This document shows, one piece after another, positions 11,304-22,000 of a stretch of 64,000 nt of DNA. Every line of letters starts with the position of its first letter. Positions within the stretch are counted from its first letter, which is position 1. The translations under genes and the position numbers were made by a program. The stretch spans positions 124,001-188,000 of the forward strand of contig JAAVTG010001010.1 of NCBI GenBank assembly GCA_011947345.1, given 5' to 3'. The notes under the pieces are model-generated. The model saw only the letters and a program-made list of their open reading frames with translations, had not been told where the DNA came from and ran no database searches. This stretch comes from Phytophthora quininea (taxonomy: Eukaryota; Oomycota; Peronosporomycetes; Peronosporales; Peronosporaceae).

Positions 11304-11906
11304 TCACCCACGACCACCACCACCACCGCCGCCCGATCCCGAGTACAGAGGGATGCACTCCTTGTAGACCTGCCATGAGTACTTGCCCTTCAGATAGCGC
11401 ACGCCCAGCCAGTACCAGTAGAGGATGCAGCTGTCTCCGCAAGCGCTGTAGTCGAGCTTGAAGGTTTGGTCGGTGATGGACTCGTGGCAGTTGAGGTACG
11501 AGAGAGCCAACTTGTCCCCCATGTAGATCTCGCACGGACCGTCGTGCGTGTAGCCCGACGTTCGCATGGTGCCGTCTTTCGGAATCTGTTGCGGAATTCC
11601 CTTGGGGTCAGTCCAGCCGCACGCTTGGTCGGCGCCATCGGTCACCTTGTACTTGGCCCTATCCAGGAAGTCGCGCAAACTCGAGTACTTGTTGTCCACC
11701 TGGAACTGCGTAAAGTTCTCCTGGGTCTTAAAGCCTTCCTTCTCCAGGAAAGACAGCGGGTTCCATAGCACGCGACGTTCTTCGGAGGTCGAGTTGGGTC
11801 GGGTCCACGTCGGGGACGGCACGTACACGACCTGGTGCGCCTCGGTGGTGGCACTCAGCAGAGCAGCACTGCCCACCACCACCAGGGACGAAAAGGATGA
11901 CAACAT
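11304..11906 (-). CDS. Secreted candidate lytic polysaccharide monooxygenase (AA17-like)
   Basis: 200 residues, single exon. A signal peptide (MLSSFSSLVVVGSAALLSATTEA) is followed directly by His (HQVVYVPSPTW), so cleavage would expose an N-terminal His, the hallmark of copper-dependent LPMOs. A second His lies in GYTHDGPCEIY, resembling the H-x-GP metal-site motif, and an aromatic YWYWLGVRY stretch could supply the axial Tyr. Cys residues are paired around these motifs. Oomycete-specific AA17 enzymes oxidise pectin during infection (established for that family); membership here is inferred from motifs. A Gly run precedes two stops (TGA TGA at about 11301-11306). The same frame then stays open for about 30 codons of Thr/Ser/Gln-rich tail to TAG at 11208-11210. 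Confidence 0.65.
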   Translation of the reverse strand: MLSSFSSLVVVGSAALLSATTEAHQVVYVPSPTWTRPNSTSEERRVLWNPLSFLEKEGFKTQENFTQFQVDNKYSSLRDFLDRAKYKVTDGADQACGWTDPKGIPQQIPKDGTMRTSGYTHDGPCEIYMGDKLALSYLNCHESITDQTFKLDYSACGDSCILYWYWLGVRYLKGKYSWQVYKECIPLYSGSGGGGGGGRG

Positions 11907-13160
11907 CGTTGCGCTTTGTGGATGAGTTGGCGAGAGCGATAATGGCCTGTGTGGGGATCAAACAGAAGGCCTTGCAGTGTCCCGTTTCGATGGGGCTCTC
12001 TTTTACTGTTTGAACGGTTCCGCTCAAGGCGACAAGGTCACTGCGCATTTGAGTTGCAGAGCTTCTGCGTCTTCAGCTGGCCGGTGCTCCGTCGCGAGCA
12101 TCAAATCCGGTGATGCCGGAGTCACTTGGCAACCAAGTGCATGTAAAGACGTCCACCGGCCGCAACGCGGGACTGCAAACTGATCGTGTTCTCGAACTTC
12201 TCTTCGCGACGAAGCTCCGTAGCGCAGCGGATTACGAACAACCGTCGTGTGTGCTGACTCCTGCCGGGAAGGTCTTGTCGACAAAACGGGGACCCATAAG
12301 CTACGACTGCTCGCAATCAACTCGATAGCACGTCTACCGACTCGCCAGTGCCGAAGTATCGCTCGTTTCCGTGATGTCGGGTGGGCCTCCGAGAAGGAGA
12401 CTGCCAAAGGATAGACGGGCAGCATCCTTGCCCTTGTGAGGTGAACACCAGTGGAGTGAGTGCGTTGAGTTAGCGCTTTCTCATGTGGTCGAACGTAGAC
12501 GATCTCGTCTGGCCCAGGCGAGATAAAAAGATGTCCCATGGAAAATATCATAGCTAGAGGACGTTTTCCTCTGAGTTTGGTGTAAGGTGCTAGCGCGAGT
12601 TATCAAGACTTTGTCTAGTTGTCATCGGCACTCTACTCCGAACGGATCATGGATGTCGATGCAAAATAAATGTTGGTGAACAGTACAAGCACAAGAAGTC
12701 TTTATCGAAGCGCTGTTTGCTGCTAAACGAAGATCATTGCTCGAAAGCACTGCCACCAACGACCTGTATACACCACGACACCACCACCATTGCCTTTCGA
12801 CTGCAGTTACCATAGCGCGTCCTTGCGTCGGATGAGATTAACGTCGCCAACCCATTAGCAATTACACTCCAGACCAAAGGCGGAAGCATTTCGAGCCTGT
12901 CTTCGGAAATTGAACCCTCCAGAGGGCAACCTGCTGGTGTCTGTCGCCCGCACCTGCTGGCCTTCCGCTCGAAGAGAGAAAAATGCTAGCCCGAATCATT
13001 TTCCATGAACGGACGGACGTTACCGCGTCAACGCCATGCTTAGGCGTCGGAAACCGCACAGCAGGTCCGGACGCTAACGGTTCTGCTGTTCTGAGCGGGC
13101 TTCCCATTCCTCGATTTCCTTCGTCGACACCACCTCACCACCAGCGACTTCCCCACCACC
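11907..13160. other. Divergent intergenic region, 1.25 kb, between LPMO-like gene and tyrosinase 1
   Basis: It must hold the promoters of two divergently transcribed secreted-protein genes. Short frames exist, but none has domain-like features. A pyrimidine-rich CCATTCCTCGATTTCC stretch at about 13106-13121, shortly before ATG 13161, is a possible initiator region. Confidence 0.45.
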
Positions 13161-14956
13161 ATGAAGATCCTGTGGATTCTAAGCTTGTTCGCTCTCGTTT
13201 CAAGACTCGTGGCCGTGGAGGCGCAGTCGTGCGGAGCTCGACTTCGAAAGGACTGGGATATGATGTCATCGACCGAGAAGAACACGTACAAGGGAGCTCT
13301 GGCTGCGGCCATGGACTCGGGTGCCTACATCAAGTTCGTCGAGATGCACACGGAGATGATGTCGGAACTCGAAGCCCACCGCCAGTGCATGTTCACCTAC
13401 TGGCACCGTCTCTTCCTCGTCGTCTTTGAGAACATGCTTCGCGGTCAAGGCTCGCAGTACGCTTGTGTGACGGTGCCCTACTTCAATTGGATCGTGGCCA
13501 GCAGTCGAGTCACCTCGGGCACCTGCTCGAGTTTCGGAGACTGCATGGCCATCACCAAGGAGCTCGGCGGCTTCACGAGCGGCGGCCAACGCACGGTGTC
13601 CATCAACGGCATCAACAACTCCGGAACTTGTGTCAACACATTCCCGCTAAACCACTTCTGCGAATCCTCTTCCAAGACGGGGTCGGCCTGCGCTAGGTGC
13701 TGTCCTCGCAGCAACTGGGCCAACGCTCGAGTCCCCACTGTGGCGGGCTACGCTTCGGTGCGCCAGCAAGTCTTCAACGGCGTCAACATCGGCCAAATGT
13801 CCCCGTTGGTCGAGCAGGGCTGCCACAACAACGTGCACGCCAACTTGGACTCCACCATGGGCACGTTCGCTTCTCCATCCGACCCAATCTTCTGGTCGCA
13901 CCACGCCATGGTTGATCTGCTGGGCGTCGTGTTCTACAAGTGTCGCGTCGGTACCGCCAGATTGACCTTCGCGCAGAAGGCGTCGAATTCGGTAGGGTGG
14001 ACGTCGTGTTCCCGTCGCAATGGAGGTGTCTTCAACCCCACCGATTCAATCACCATGCGCACGGGCGAGAGAGGAATCAACCCGATCAGTGGTAGGACCG
14101 ACCCCAAGATCGGTCAATACTTCAACGGCGTCCCCAACCAGTTCGCCGGTCTGATGGATGTCCGCGACTTGGGCTCGAGCAGCTACGGATACTACATCAG
14201 TGGCCAGGTCGCGACCATGTACTCACAGTGCGATGCCTCCCCAACGTCTCGTCGACTGGAGGAAATGGTGGAGGCCGCTACTCCCGCCAGGTGCTCGGTC
14301 GGTGAGGACGATCATAACGACGCTTATGGTGGTGAATCCCAAACCGATAACGGTGGCGACTACATCTCGCCGGAAGGAGTCCACGTCGATGGGAAGGACT
14401 TGCCTGACAATACCGACGGATACCAGCACATTTCCCAGCACGACGATGGCCACGTCGACATCGTTGTCGTGCCGAAGGGGTCAGTGGCAGTCCGTCTGGG
14501 CCTGTTCACGATGACCCGGAAGCACGTGTGATCAACTGGTACGACCGGACCATTGAAAAGATGGGTGGTGATTCCCACGAGAACATGGCCGACCTGGAGC
14601 GACAAGCCTGCATGTTTGAAAACCAATGCTTGGGCGGCACCGACGACTACACTCCGGAGTTTAAGGCTCTGTGGAACGTGACAGTACCGCGCTGCAAGAT
14701 GATCGTCGATGCCATCCACGACGGCTCGCAGCGGATCATCTATGAGTCTTGGCGCGAGGATATGGTGGCGCACTTCGGCTGTCCGGCAACCAACGTGCCA
14801 TACACGATCAACTCGACCGCGATCGACTCGAACACAACCTATCCGACCAACATTTCCACAGGATCTTTGGTGGCGGATACCCCCAACGAAGAGTCTAACG
14901 ATACGATCCGGTTTTCCGATCTCTATACTGTCAAGCCAACTGGGAGCACTTGGTAG
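13161..14956 (+). CDS. Secreted tyrosinase 1 with C-terminal Cys module, one frame break
   Basis: A signal peptide (MKILWILSLFALVSRLVAVEA) is followed by a full type-3 copper domain. CuA His lie in FVEMHTEM, EAHRQCMF and YWHRLFLVVFENML; CuB in GCHNNVHANL and DPIFWSHHAMVDLL. After the catalytic domain (to about residue 370) comes an acidic linker, then a Cys module (MADLERQACMFENQCLGG, DDYTPEFKALW, AHFGCP). The frame changes at GGGG 14477-14480; one extra G joins linker and module, giving 598 residues. Tyrosinases oxidise phenols to quinones (melanin, cross-linking or defence-phenol metabolism). It is tandem with tyrosinase 2 and intronless, unlike the copies at 39-44 kb. Confidence 0.93.
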
Positions 14957-15654
14957 AAGATTGTGCTTCGTGTTGGCCTGCATTTAATTTCCCCTCATGT
15001 AATGAAGTTTCTTGAAGAGAAGCAACTTTGGCCTTTTACTCCACGGGCTGGAATGGTAGCCTCAACGATGGTAGAAAGGTACGACCTGCCGGTTTGCTGG
15101 TCACTTAGTTGAGCTTGCCACCCCAACGCAAGCAGATGAGATAGAGAGACACGAAATGGAGTGTGCACATCTCATCAGTTGAAAATATCCATCGGTTACG
15201 TCGCCTTGTGTTTTGGTACGAGTTGTGCCCTAGCAAGAGAGGCTCTAGTAAGAGAGGTTGAGACGTGACACCACTGCACTCGAGAGCAAGAGAGCCAGCC
15301 TCGACATCACTTCATCCACACTGCTCGCAATTGCAAGCGAACAGCTGAAGGGGTTTGATTGCCAACCTCATGGTCTCCGTCTTGGATGAAACGGCTCAAA
15401 TATACTAATTTCACTATGGTCCAAGTTGAAGTGTAAAAACATCATGCCAGTCAGGTAATGCCGTTCTTATCCATTCGAACACTCTACCATCACGACACCT
15501 GTCCAGCATTGCATCCGTCGGAGAGGCACTGGATGACCAACCAAGCCAGAGAACTCTCTGCCTTGGGGTCTTCCTTATCGGTCGGAGCATGGCATTTCCC
15601 CATTTTCCACTTCTCTGGCATTCGGCCGCTTCCTTCCAGCACACATCGGAAGCC
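14957..15654. other. Intergenic between tandem tyrosinases, 0.7 kb
   Basis: No gene is supported. It contains the terminator region of tyrosinase 1 and the promoter of tyrosinase 2. Confidence 0.5.
15592..15612 (+). promoter_or_regulatory. Initiator-like core promoter of tyrosinase 2
   Basis: GCATTTCCCCATTTTCC, about 45-60 bases before ATG 15655, resembles the oomycete initiator plus flanking-promoter-region arrangement (GCTCATTYY with a following CAWTTT). Similarity was judged by eye only. Confidence 0.4.
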
Positions 15655-17498
15655 ATGAAGACTGTGTGGGCGTTAAGCGTCGCTCTGTTAGCGCTGGTGT
15701 CGACATTTGCTCCAATCGCCGCTCAGTCTTGCGGTGCTCGAGTTCGGAAGGACTGGGATGCTTTGACAGCGACCGAGAAGGCGACGTACAAGGGAGCTTT
15801 GGCGGCGGCCATGGACTCTGGCGCGTACATCAAGTTTGTCGAGATGCACACGGAAATGCGGTCTGAGATGGAGGCTCACCGCCAGTGCATGTTCATCTAC
15901 TGGCACCGTCTTCTTCTGGTCGTGTTCGAGAACATGCTGCGCGGCCAAGGCTCGCAGTACGCTTGTGTCACGGTGCCATACTACAACTGGATGGCCGCCA
16001 GCAATCGCGTCCTCAGCAACGCGTGTTCAACGCTTGGAGACTGCTCGGCGATCACATCTGAGCTCGGAGGATACACGAGCGGGTTCCAACAGACCGTCAA
16101 CATCAACGGGATCGACAACTCGGGGCGCTGCGTTAACCAGTCCCCGTTGGATCACTTCTGCCAGTCGGGAACTGTGTCCGGGTCAGCTTGTGCAAGGTGT
16201 GTCCCTCGTGGCGATTGGGGCTCGACAGGCTTGCCGTCTTCAGCCAGCTACGCTTCGGTCCGTCAGCAAGTGTTCAACGCTGCCAATATTGGGCAGATGT
16301 CACCCAACGTGGAGCAAGGTTGCCACAACAACGTGCACTCCAACTTGGACGGCACTATGGGCACCTTCGCCTCGCCGTCCGACCCGATTTTCTGGTCTCA
16401 CCACGCAATGGTCGATGCGCTGCACACGATTTTCCACCACTGCCGAGTAGGTGACCAACGCATGACGTTCGCTCAAAAAGCAGCACACCCGGTGGCATGG
16501 ACGTCTTGCGCTCGGCGGAATAATGGAGGCCCCTTCAACCCGGCGGATGTGATCACAATGCGCACGGGAGTTAACGGCAATAATCCCATTCCTGGCAGCC
16601 AGGACCCGCTAATCGGCAGGTATTTTAACGGTGTGCCCAACCAATTCGCAGGCCTGATGGATGTGCGCGATCTCGGTAGCAGCAGCTACTCCTACGAGCT
16701 CAGTGGCCAGCTAGCTAGCATGTACAACAACTGCGACGGAACTCCAGCTCCGTCGTCCCAGCCATCTACAGCGCCCCAACCAGCTACTCCTGCTCCTCAA
16801 CCAGTGGGCAACCCACCGGTTGCCGTTCCATCTCCAGCTCCAATCTTTAATCCTGCCCCAGCTCCAGCTCCAGTTTCGCAGCCGATGCGGTGCAATTGGT
16901 GGATGTGGATGCTTCGACGCTGTGGGAATGGTCGTAGACTAGAAGCTGAACACGGACGACGACACCGCCATGACAACAACGATTTCGTCAACTTAATGGG
17001 CACTCAACCTACGGGCACATCGTCATCACCCTCGGCTCTTTCGACTTACGACGGCAACAACAACAACAAAGACGTCGTACTGACTAACCGAGAGTGTCCT
17101 TACGAAAAGCACGTCTCCTCTTGGTACGAGCAAACCATGGCCAAGATGGGTGGCCAATGCCCGGAAGTGATGGCCGACCTGGAGCGTCAGGCGTGTATGT
17201 TTCACGACCAGTGTCTAGGTGGCATTCCTGACTACACCCCGAGTTTAAGGCGACTTGGCAAGTGAACGAGCCTCGGTGTCTGTCCATCGTGAAGGCTGTC
17301 AAGTATGGAAAGCAGCAGATTCGGCACCAGTCGTGGCGATCGGACATGGAGTCGTTCTTCGGTTGCCCCAAGCCGGCTAACGCGACGCAACTGGTCCAGA
17401 ACAACCAGAACGTCAATCAAAACGTGGACCAGAACGGCGGCACCGCGAGCGTCGTTCAGGCTGTGACCGACACACTTTCAGGTGTGGTGCAATCTTAA
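15655..17498 (+). CDS. Secreted tyrosinase 2 with Pro-rich linker and C-terminal Cys module, one frame break
   Basis: Paralogue of tyrosinase 1. Signal peptide MKTVWALSVALLALVSTFAPIAA, then the same copper ligands: MHTEM, EAHRQCMF, YWHRLLLVVFENML, GCHNNVHSNL, DPIFWSHHAMVDAL. The linker differs strongly: a long Pro/Ala/Ser stretch (PAPQPVGNPPVAVPSPAP) and a Trp/Arg-rich patch. The catalytic domain and the C-terminal module (MADLERQACMFHDQCLGG, DYTP) are nearly identical between the two copies. The frame changes at CCCC 17237-17240. One more C leads into EPRCLSIVKAVKYGKQQI and SFFGCPKP, ending at 17498 (614 residues). Conserved ends with a fast-changing linker indicate recent tandem duplication with relaxed constraint on the linker. 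Confidence 0.93.
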
Positions 17499-17843
17499 CC
17501 TTGAGGCGTAGCTTCTAGAGTTGACCCCAAGCGGTAGTTCGTGTCGTGTAATTTGTGAATCTCGTTCGTCTCGGCAACGCTGTCTGCATGCTCTTTAAAG
17601 AACTACCTGGTCCGAGATTTCAACACTGCTGGGCCACTCTCGAGCAATAGCAAGAATAAAAATCTAACCAACTGGCGTAATGTCCGTAATGTCCTCCTGA
17701 TCAATCTCCAGCCGTGATACCGTTTCACTGATCCCAACCAATATTTTGGAAATGCTACCATATAAGCTGTACCTGCTGGCATCGTCGTGAGCAGACCTTT
17801 AGCACTTCTCAAGGTGCTCTGATTTGAGTATGACTCGCGTATC
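17499..17843. other. Intergenic between tyrosinase 2 and the tyrosinase 3 remnant, 345 bp
   Basis: No gene is supported and no trace of the missing tyrosinase catalytic domain was found on either strand. Confidence 0.5.
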
Positions 17844-18732
17844 ATGAGAGTTCTCTCCTTTGGCGACTACAGCTACTCGTACCAGCTGAGTGGCCAGACA
17901 GCTTTGATGTATTCCGAGTGCAATGGCACTTCCACCCCAGCATCAACGACGAATGCCCCTGTATCGACATCAACTGCAGCACCAACAAATGCACCAACAA
18001 CAAACGCTCCACAACCAACAACCAACGCTCCTGCACCTACGACGAGCTCGCCAGTGGCAACCTCTACTCCAGCGATGACGGAGATGCCCACCGCTCCATC
18101 CACGATGTCGATAAACATCCCGCAAACAGAAGATGCTCGCCACTTCTTCCAATGGCTCTGGAACAACCTTTTCCCTAACAACCCCCGCAGTTTCCGTCGA
18201 CTGGCTGCTGAAGAAGGTATGGGAGATAGCAACGTGGACCCTAACGAACCAGCCACTACCGCACCAACGAGTAAGCCAACACAGGACGACGGAAACGTGG
18301 ACGTGATCGTCGTGGACGAGTGCACGGAGACCGAACACCGCGTCATTATATGGTACAAGCAAACTACTGAAGCTATGGGCGGCCAGACTGCCGAGACCAT
18401 GGCAGACTTGGAGCGCCAGAGCTGCATGTTCCACGACCAATGCTTGGGCAGCGTCACCGGGTTCTCAGAGGAGTTCAAGGCTATCTGGGGGTTCAAAGAA
18501 GCTCGCTGTGGACGCTGTCAAATGCGGCGACCAGCAAATTGTCTACAGCTCGTGCCGAGAAAATATGGAGGCCCACTTCGGATGCCCGACTCCTACCAAC
18601 CAGAACCCAGGCAGTCAAAGTCAAGCGAGCCAAAGCCAACCTTCCCAAACGGATCAAACACAGCAGCAGATTGGCGGGAACGTCGAGGACGCTGTCCCTG
18701 GGGCCATCAACAACCTCATTTCGTCGATCTAA
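17844..18732 (+). pseudogene. Tyrosinase 3 remnant: linker and C-terminal Cys module only
   Basis: It begins at a segment matching the end of the tyrosinase catalytic domain (YSYSYQLSGQTALMYSECNG, compare YSYELSGQLASMYNNCDG in copy 2). A Thr/Ala/Pro linker follows, then the Cys module (MADLERQSCMFHDQCLGS). All copper-binding residues and any signal peptide are absent. Within the module, a piece of about 11 nt is missing around 18498-18508 compared with copies 1 and 2, shifting the frame before VDAVKCGDQQIVYSS and AHFGCPTP. This is not a homopolymer slip, so it looks like genuine decay. It ends with a Gln/Ser-rich tail at 18732. An expressed small protein cannot be excluded, because an ATG opens the frame at 17844. 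Confidence 0.8.
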
Positions 18733-19088
18733 ACCCTGGAAGAACACCAGCTTTTTCACCTTAGCTGGATGTATATCCACCATCAATGTCATTGTGTTCG
18801 AATTTTTTGTTCACGTGTCGTCCCCATCTAGTAGATTGATACACTATGAAGGGGGCTCTTAATGAAGCTTTTGTTCCGCGACTTGCTTCAGGGTACATTT
18901 CCAAAAGTGTTTTGGCTAGATCAATACTGGCTGGTATTTTTCGTCGCACCAGGCATACAGCAACAGCATTTCTAGCGTGCATTCGTTTGTTGCTGAAGCA
19001 GTGGAAATAGCGCCACAGGAGGACGTCCACTGCGCTTGATATGTGGCATCCTCCTGTCGCCACGCGCATACGCGAACTCGTTCAGCCT
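18733..19088. other. Intergenic, 356 bp, contains a dispersed repeat
   Basis: Lies between the tyrosinase 3 remnant and the 3' end of the FN3/kelch gene. It holds the 45-bp element at 18931-18975, described separately. Otherwise nothing is recognised. Confidence 0.45.
18931..18975 (-). repeat. Dispersed 45-bp repeat, copy 1
   Basis: The reverse complement matches 32651-32695 at 41 of 45 positions by hand alignment (shared cores CTAGAAATGCTGTTGCTG and GTGCGACGAAAAATACCA). In both places the minus/plus translation gives RNAVA..LVRRKIP, so it may derive from a coding element. Confidence 0.7.
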
Positions 19089-22000
19089 TCAGCTGCTGCG
19101 ATGGGGATCTTCGTCGAGCTGCGCCAATTCCAACTTCCAAAATCGTTCAGTAGCGCTGTATCATCCTGTCCACCGAAAAGAAACACGCGAGGAGGACTGT
19201 TACGCGGTGGGGTGATCACAAAGGCCGTTGCCTCCCAATAGCGCGGCACTGGAAACAGTTCGTCTACACCTTCCGATCCAACCGCGGGGTCTACAGACAG
19301 TCGCTGCCACCCATCGATCGGGTCCTCGAGATCTCTCAAGCGGACTGTGAATTGTGACTCAAAGCGAGCGGCAGATGGACCCTCACCGGAATTTAACGAG
19401 TTGCGTCGCGGTGCCAACAGTCCACGGCCCAACGCCATAAGTTTATACGGGGTAAGCAGCGCTATTCGCCCCGCACGCCCGCCTCTCGGCAACGCTAGGA
19501 CTGTCAGTGTCAGCCAGCGAAGCAAGTTGTGTCCACGTGGCTATAGGAGACACACCGAAGCCTGAGCTAGGAGTGTAGTCTAATCGGTACATGTCGTGCA
19601 GCTCCAGTCCAGTCCCGCCACGAGTTCCTCCGTAGACGAACATGCTGCTCTGGTACACGACAGCTGAGTGCTGATACCGCGGAGGTGGGGGTGTTCCAGT
19701 GACGATAGTGCTCAAGTCAGTCCATGTGAAAGCAGGAATACAAGGTGCGAGCTCGAATGAGATATCCCAAGTGTTAAGACTACCGACCAGGCCATCGGCT
19801 GCTGTGTCCGCTAATTCCAGTGTCCAGTTGCCTGCTGACGGCAACTGATGAAACACCAGCGGTTCAAGAGGATTTAAAGTCGCCCCAGACGTCCCTGCGG
19901 CTCCAGGAACAGACACAAACGTAAGGTCTGCGTGGCAGCAGTGCATGGCATCATGTCTGGCGCTTGTTCTGGACTCTGAAGCAGCACAGGGAAAGCCCGA
20001 GTGCTTGGTGCAGTACCCGTAGCTCTGTGGTCTCCTTGGAAACTTCCAAGACCCTGCGTGATACTCCACGTCGTCTCTCTAGCTTGGGAATCCACAGGAG
20101 AATGGATATCTTGCTGACGCCCCGGAAACGTAGCTGGTCCGGGTCCAAATAGTTGGATTCGCAGTTTGTGTGGACACGCGTGAGTGATCTGAACGTTCAC
20201 TGCGAGACTGGCGACGCAAAGTTGCTCACCGGTGGTGACATCGGTCTTCTTCCTAATGCAAATACCTCTCCGCCGTCTGGAATAGTAATGCTAGTTGGTT
20301 GGCGAGTATTGAGATTGGTTGAGATCATTTTTGACGTTGTAGATGACACCGACAGCTCCCAGAGGTCATTGTACGCTTGGGGTCCCCAGGTTGAGGCATC
20401 GTTCGGATCCGGTGTGTCTTCCTTGCGTCCTCCGAACAGCAGCAATCGCTTGCCAATAACCGCCATGGAATGCTTCTCGCGAGCAGTAGGCGGTGTTGAT
20501 ACTTGAGGCACTTCCCACCAGGTTTCCGTGAGTAAATCATACCGCCAGAGTTCATTTGACAGAGCAGTTGGTTGATCTTGTAGAAGACACGGCACTTTCT
20601 GGGCGCGATTGCACTCGTAACTCTTTGCCATTCCACCAAATAAGTACAGAAAATTATCGAGTGGTGTTAACGAGTGACCCCGCCTTGCCGACGGCGACCG
20701 ACGTAAGGGAGGCGCAGCAGTGAAACGCAGCCCAGCGCGTGTAGATTCTCCATTCAAGTACCGCGCAATACAACGACTCCATGTATTACCTGGTTTTGGT
20801 GGCATTTGAAGGGTAACTACAGAGCTGTAGGTGCCGAGTCCATCGTACAACAATGGCTTGACGCGGAAGCGATACGTGCCGGATGGATTAAGGCCACTGA
20901 CAGTGAGGTTACCACTGTTTTGATTAATGTCAGCGCTTGGCAGGGTAACCAAGCGTACGACACGGAAGTCTTCATTGATCGAGCGGTTGGCCATCTCAAC
21001 AACAAAGCCTTCTACTAGTTGCGAGAAGCCATAAATCGGTGGTTGCCAAGTCACACTAACAGATGAAGACGTCACTGGGGACACCTCGAGCTGCGTGATG
21101 CTTTCCCCAATCGGTGTCGGTCGAAGGCTAGCATCACTACTACCAGCAAGCAAATAGTTAAAGAGATCCGTAGATGATACAAAACTACTGCCGCCACCTC
21201 CACCAGCGCCTTCAGCACCTGCTCCGCCACCCCCACCACCAAAACGGCCACCGCCTCCACCTCCACCTGCTTGCTTGCCACTTTGTCCGCTACCTCCCCG
21301 CCCACGTTGGCCATTTGATGGCCAGCGAGCTGCAGCTAGAGGGTCCACCATCACTTCCACTAGCGATGTCTGGGTGTTCACGATGCATTTACCTTCCAAC
21401 GAATACTGATACGAACCTCCAATTCCTGCATTTCCCGGCTCTTCGGGCGAGGCTCCACCACCAGTCGCCAGAATCGAATAGTCGGCAGCATAGTCTTCGT
21501 CGCGAGACGTCTGGTCCATGACAGTCAAGTCAAATGGTATAGTATCAACAGCAAGTCCCGACTCAGCTCGAGCTAAACCTCCGCCCCCGCCCCCATGGGC
21601 ACAGCAATAGTCTGTTGAACCAGCGCCCCCTCCACCTGCCGCCACAAGGACTATACGCCCATTTATTCGTACCTCTGAAGCACCACCACCGCCACCACCA
21701 AGAAAATCTCCTGTTCCACCATTGCCACCTCCATTATACCCGCCTCGGCCATCTTTACCACCTCCTCCACCAACTAAAATATCAAAAACATCCCCTGCCG
21801 TTGCTTTAAACACTCCACGCGCAAACGCACCGCCACCACCATTACTTAGGTTAGTGGTAGCACCACTGCTGGAACGAGCGCCAGCTCCGCCGCCTCCCAA
21901 GCGTAAACATCGAACGCAACAACACGAAATGGGAGCTGTGCACCATTTCGAAGTTGAGGGTCTTCACCAGGAACATGGTACGTCTGTGGAGCACCTGTGA

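Noticed and set aside
16741..16890. Pro/Ala-rich stretch as a separate cell-wall protein
   Set aside because: It is the linker between tyrosinase domain and C-terminal module in copy 2.
21174..22000. His/Pro/Leu-rich frames opposite the Gly-rich part of the FN3/kelch gene
   Set aside because: Antisense reading of GGN codons gives such composition automatically.
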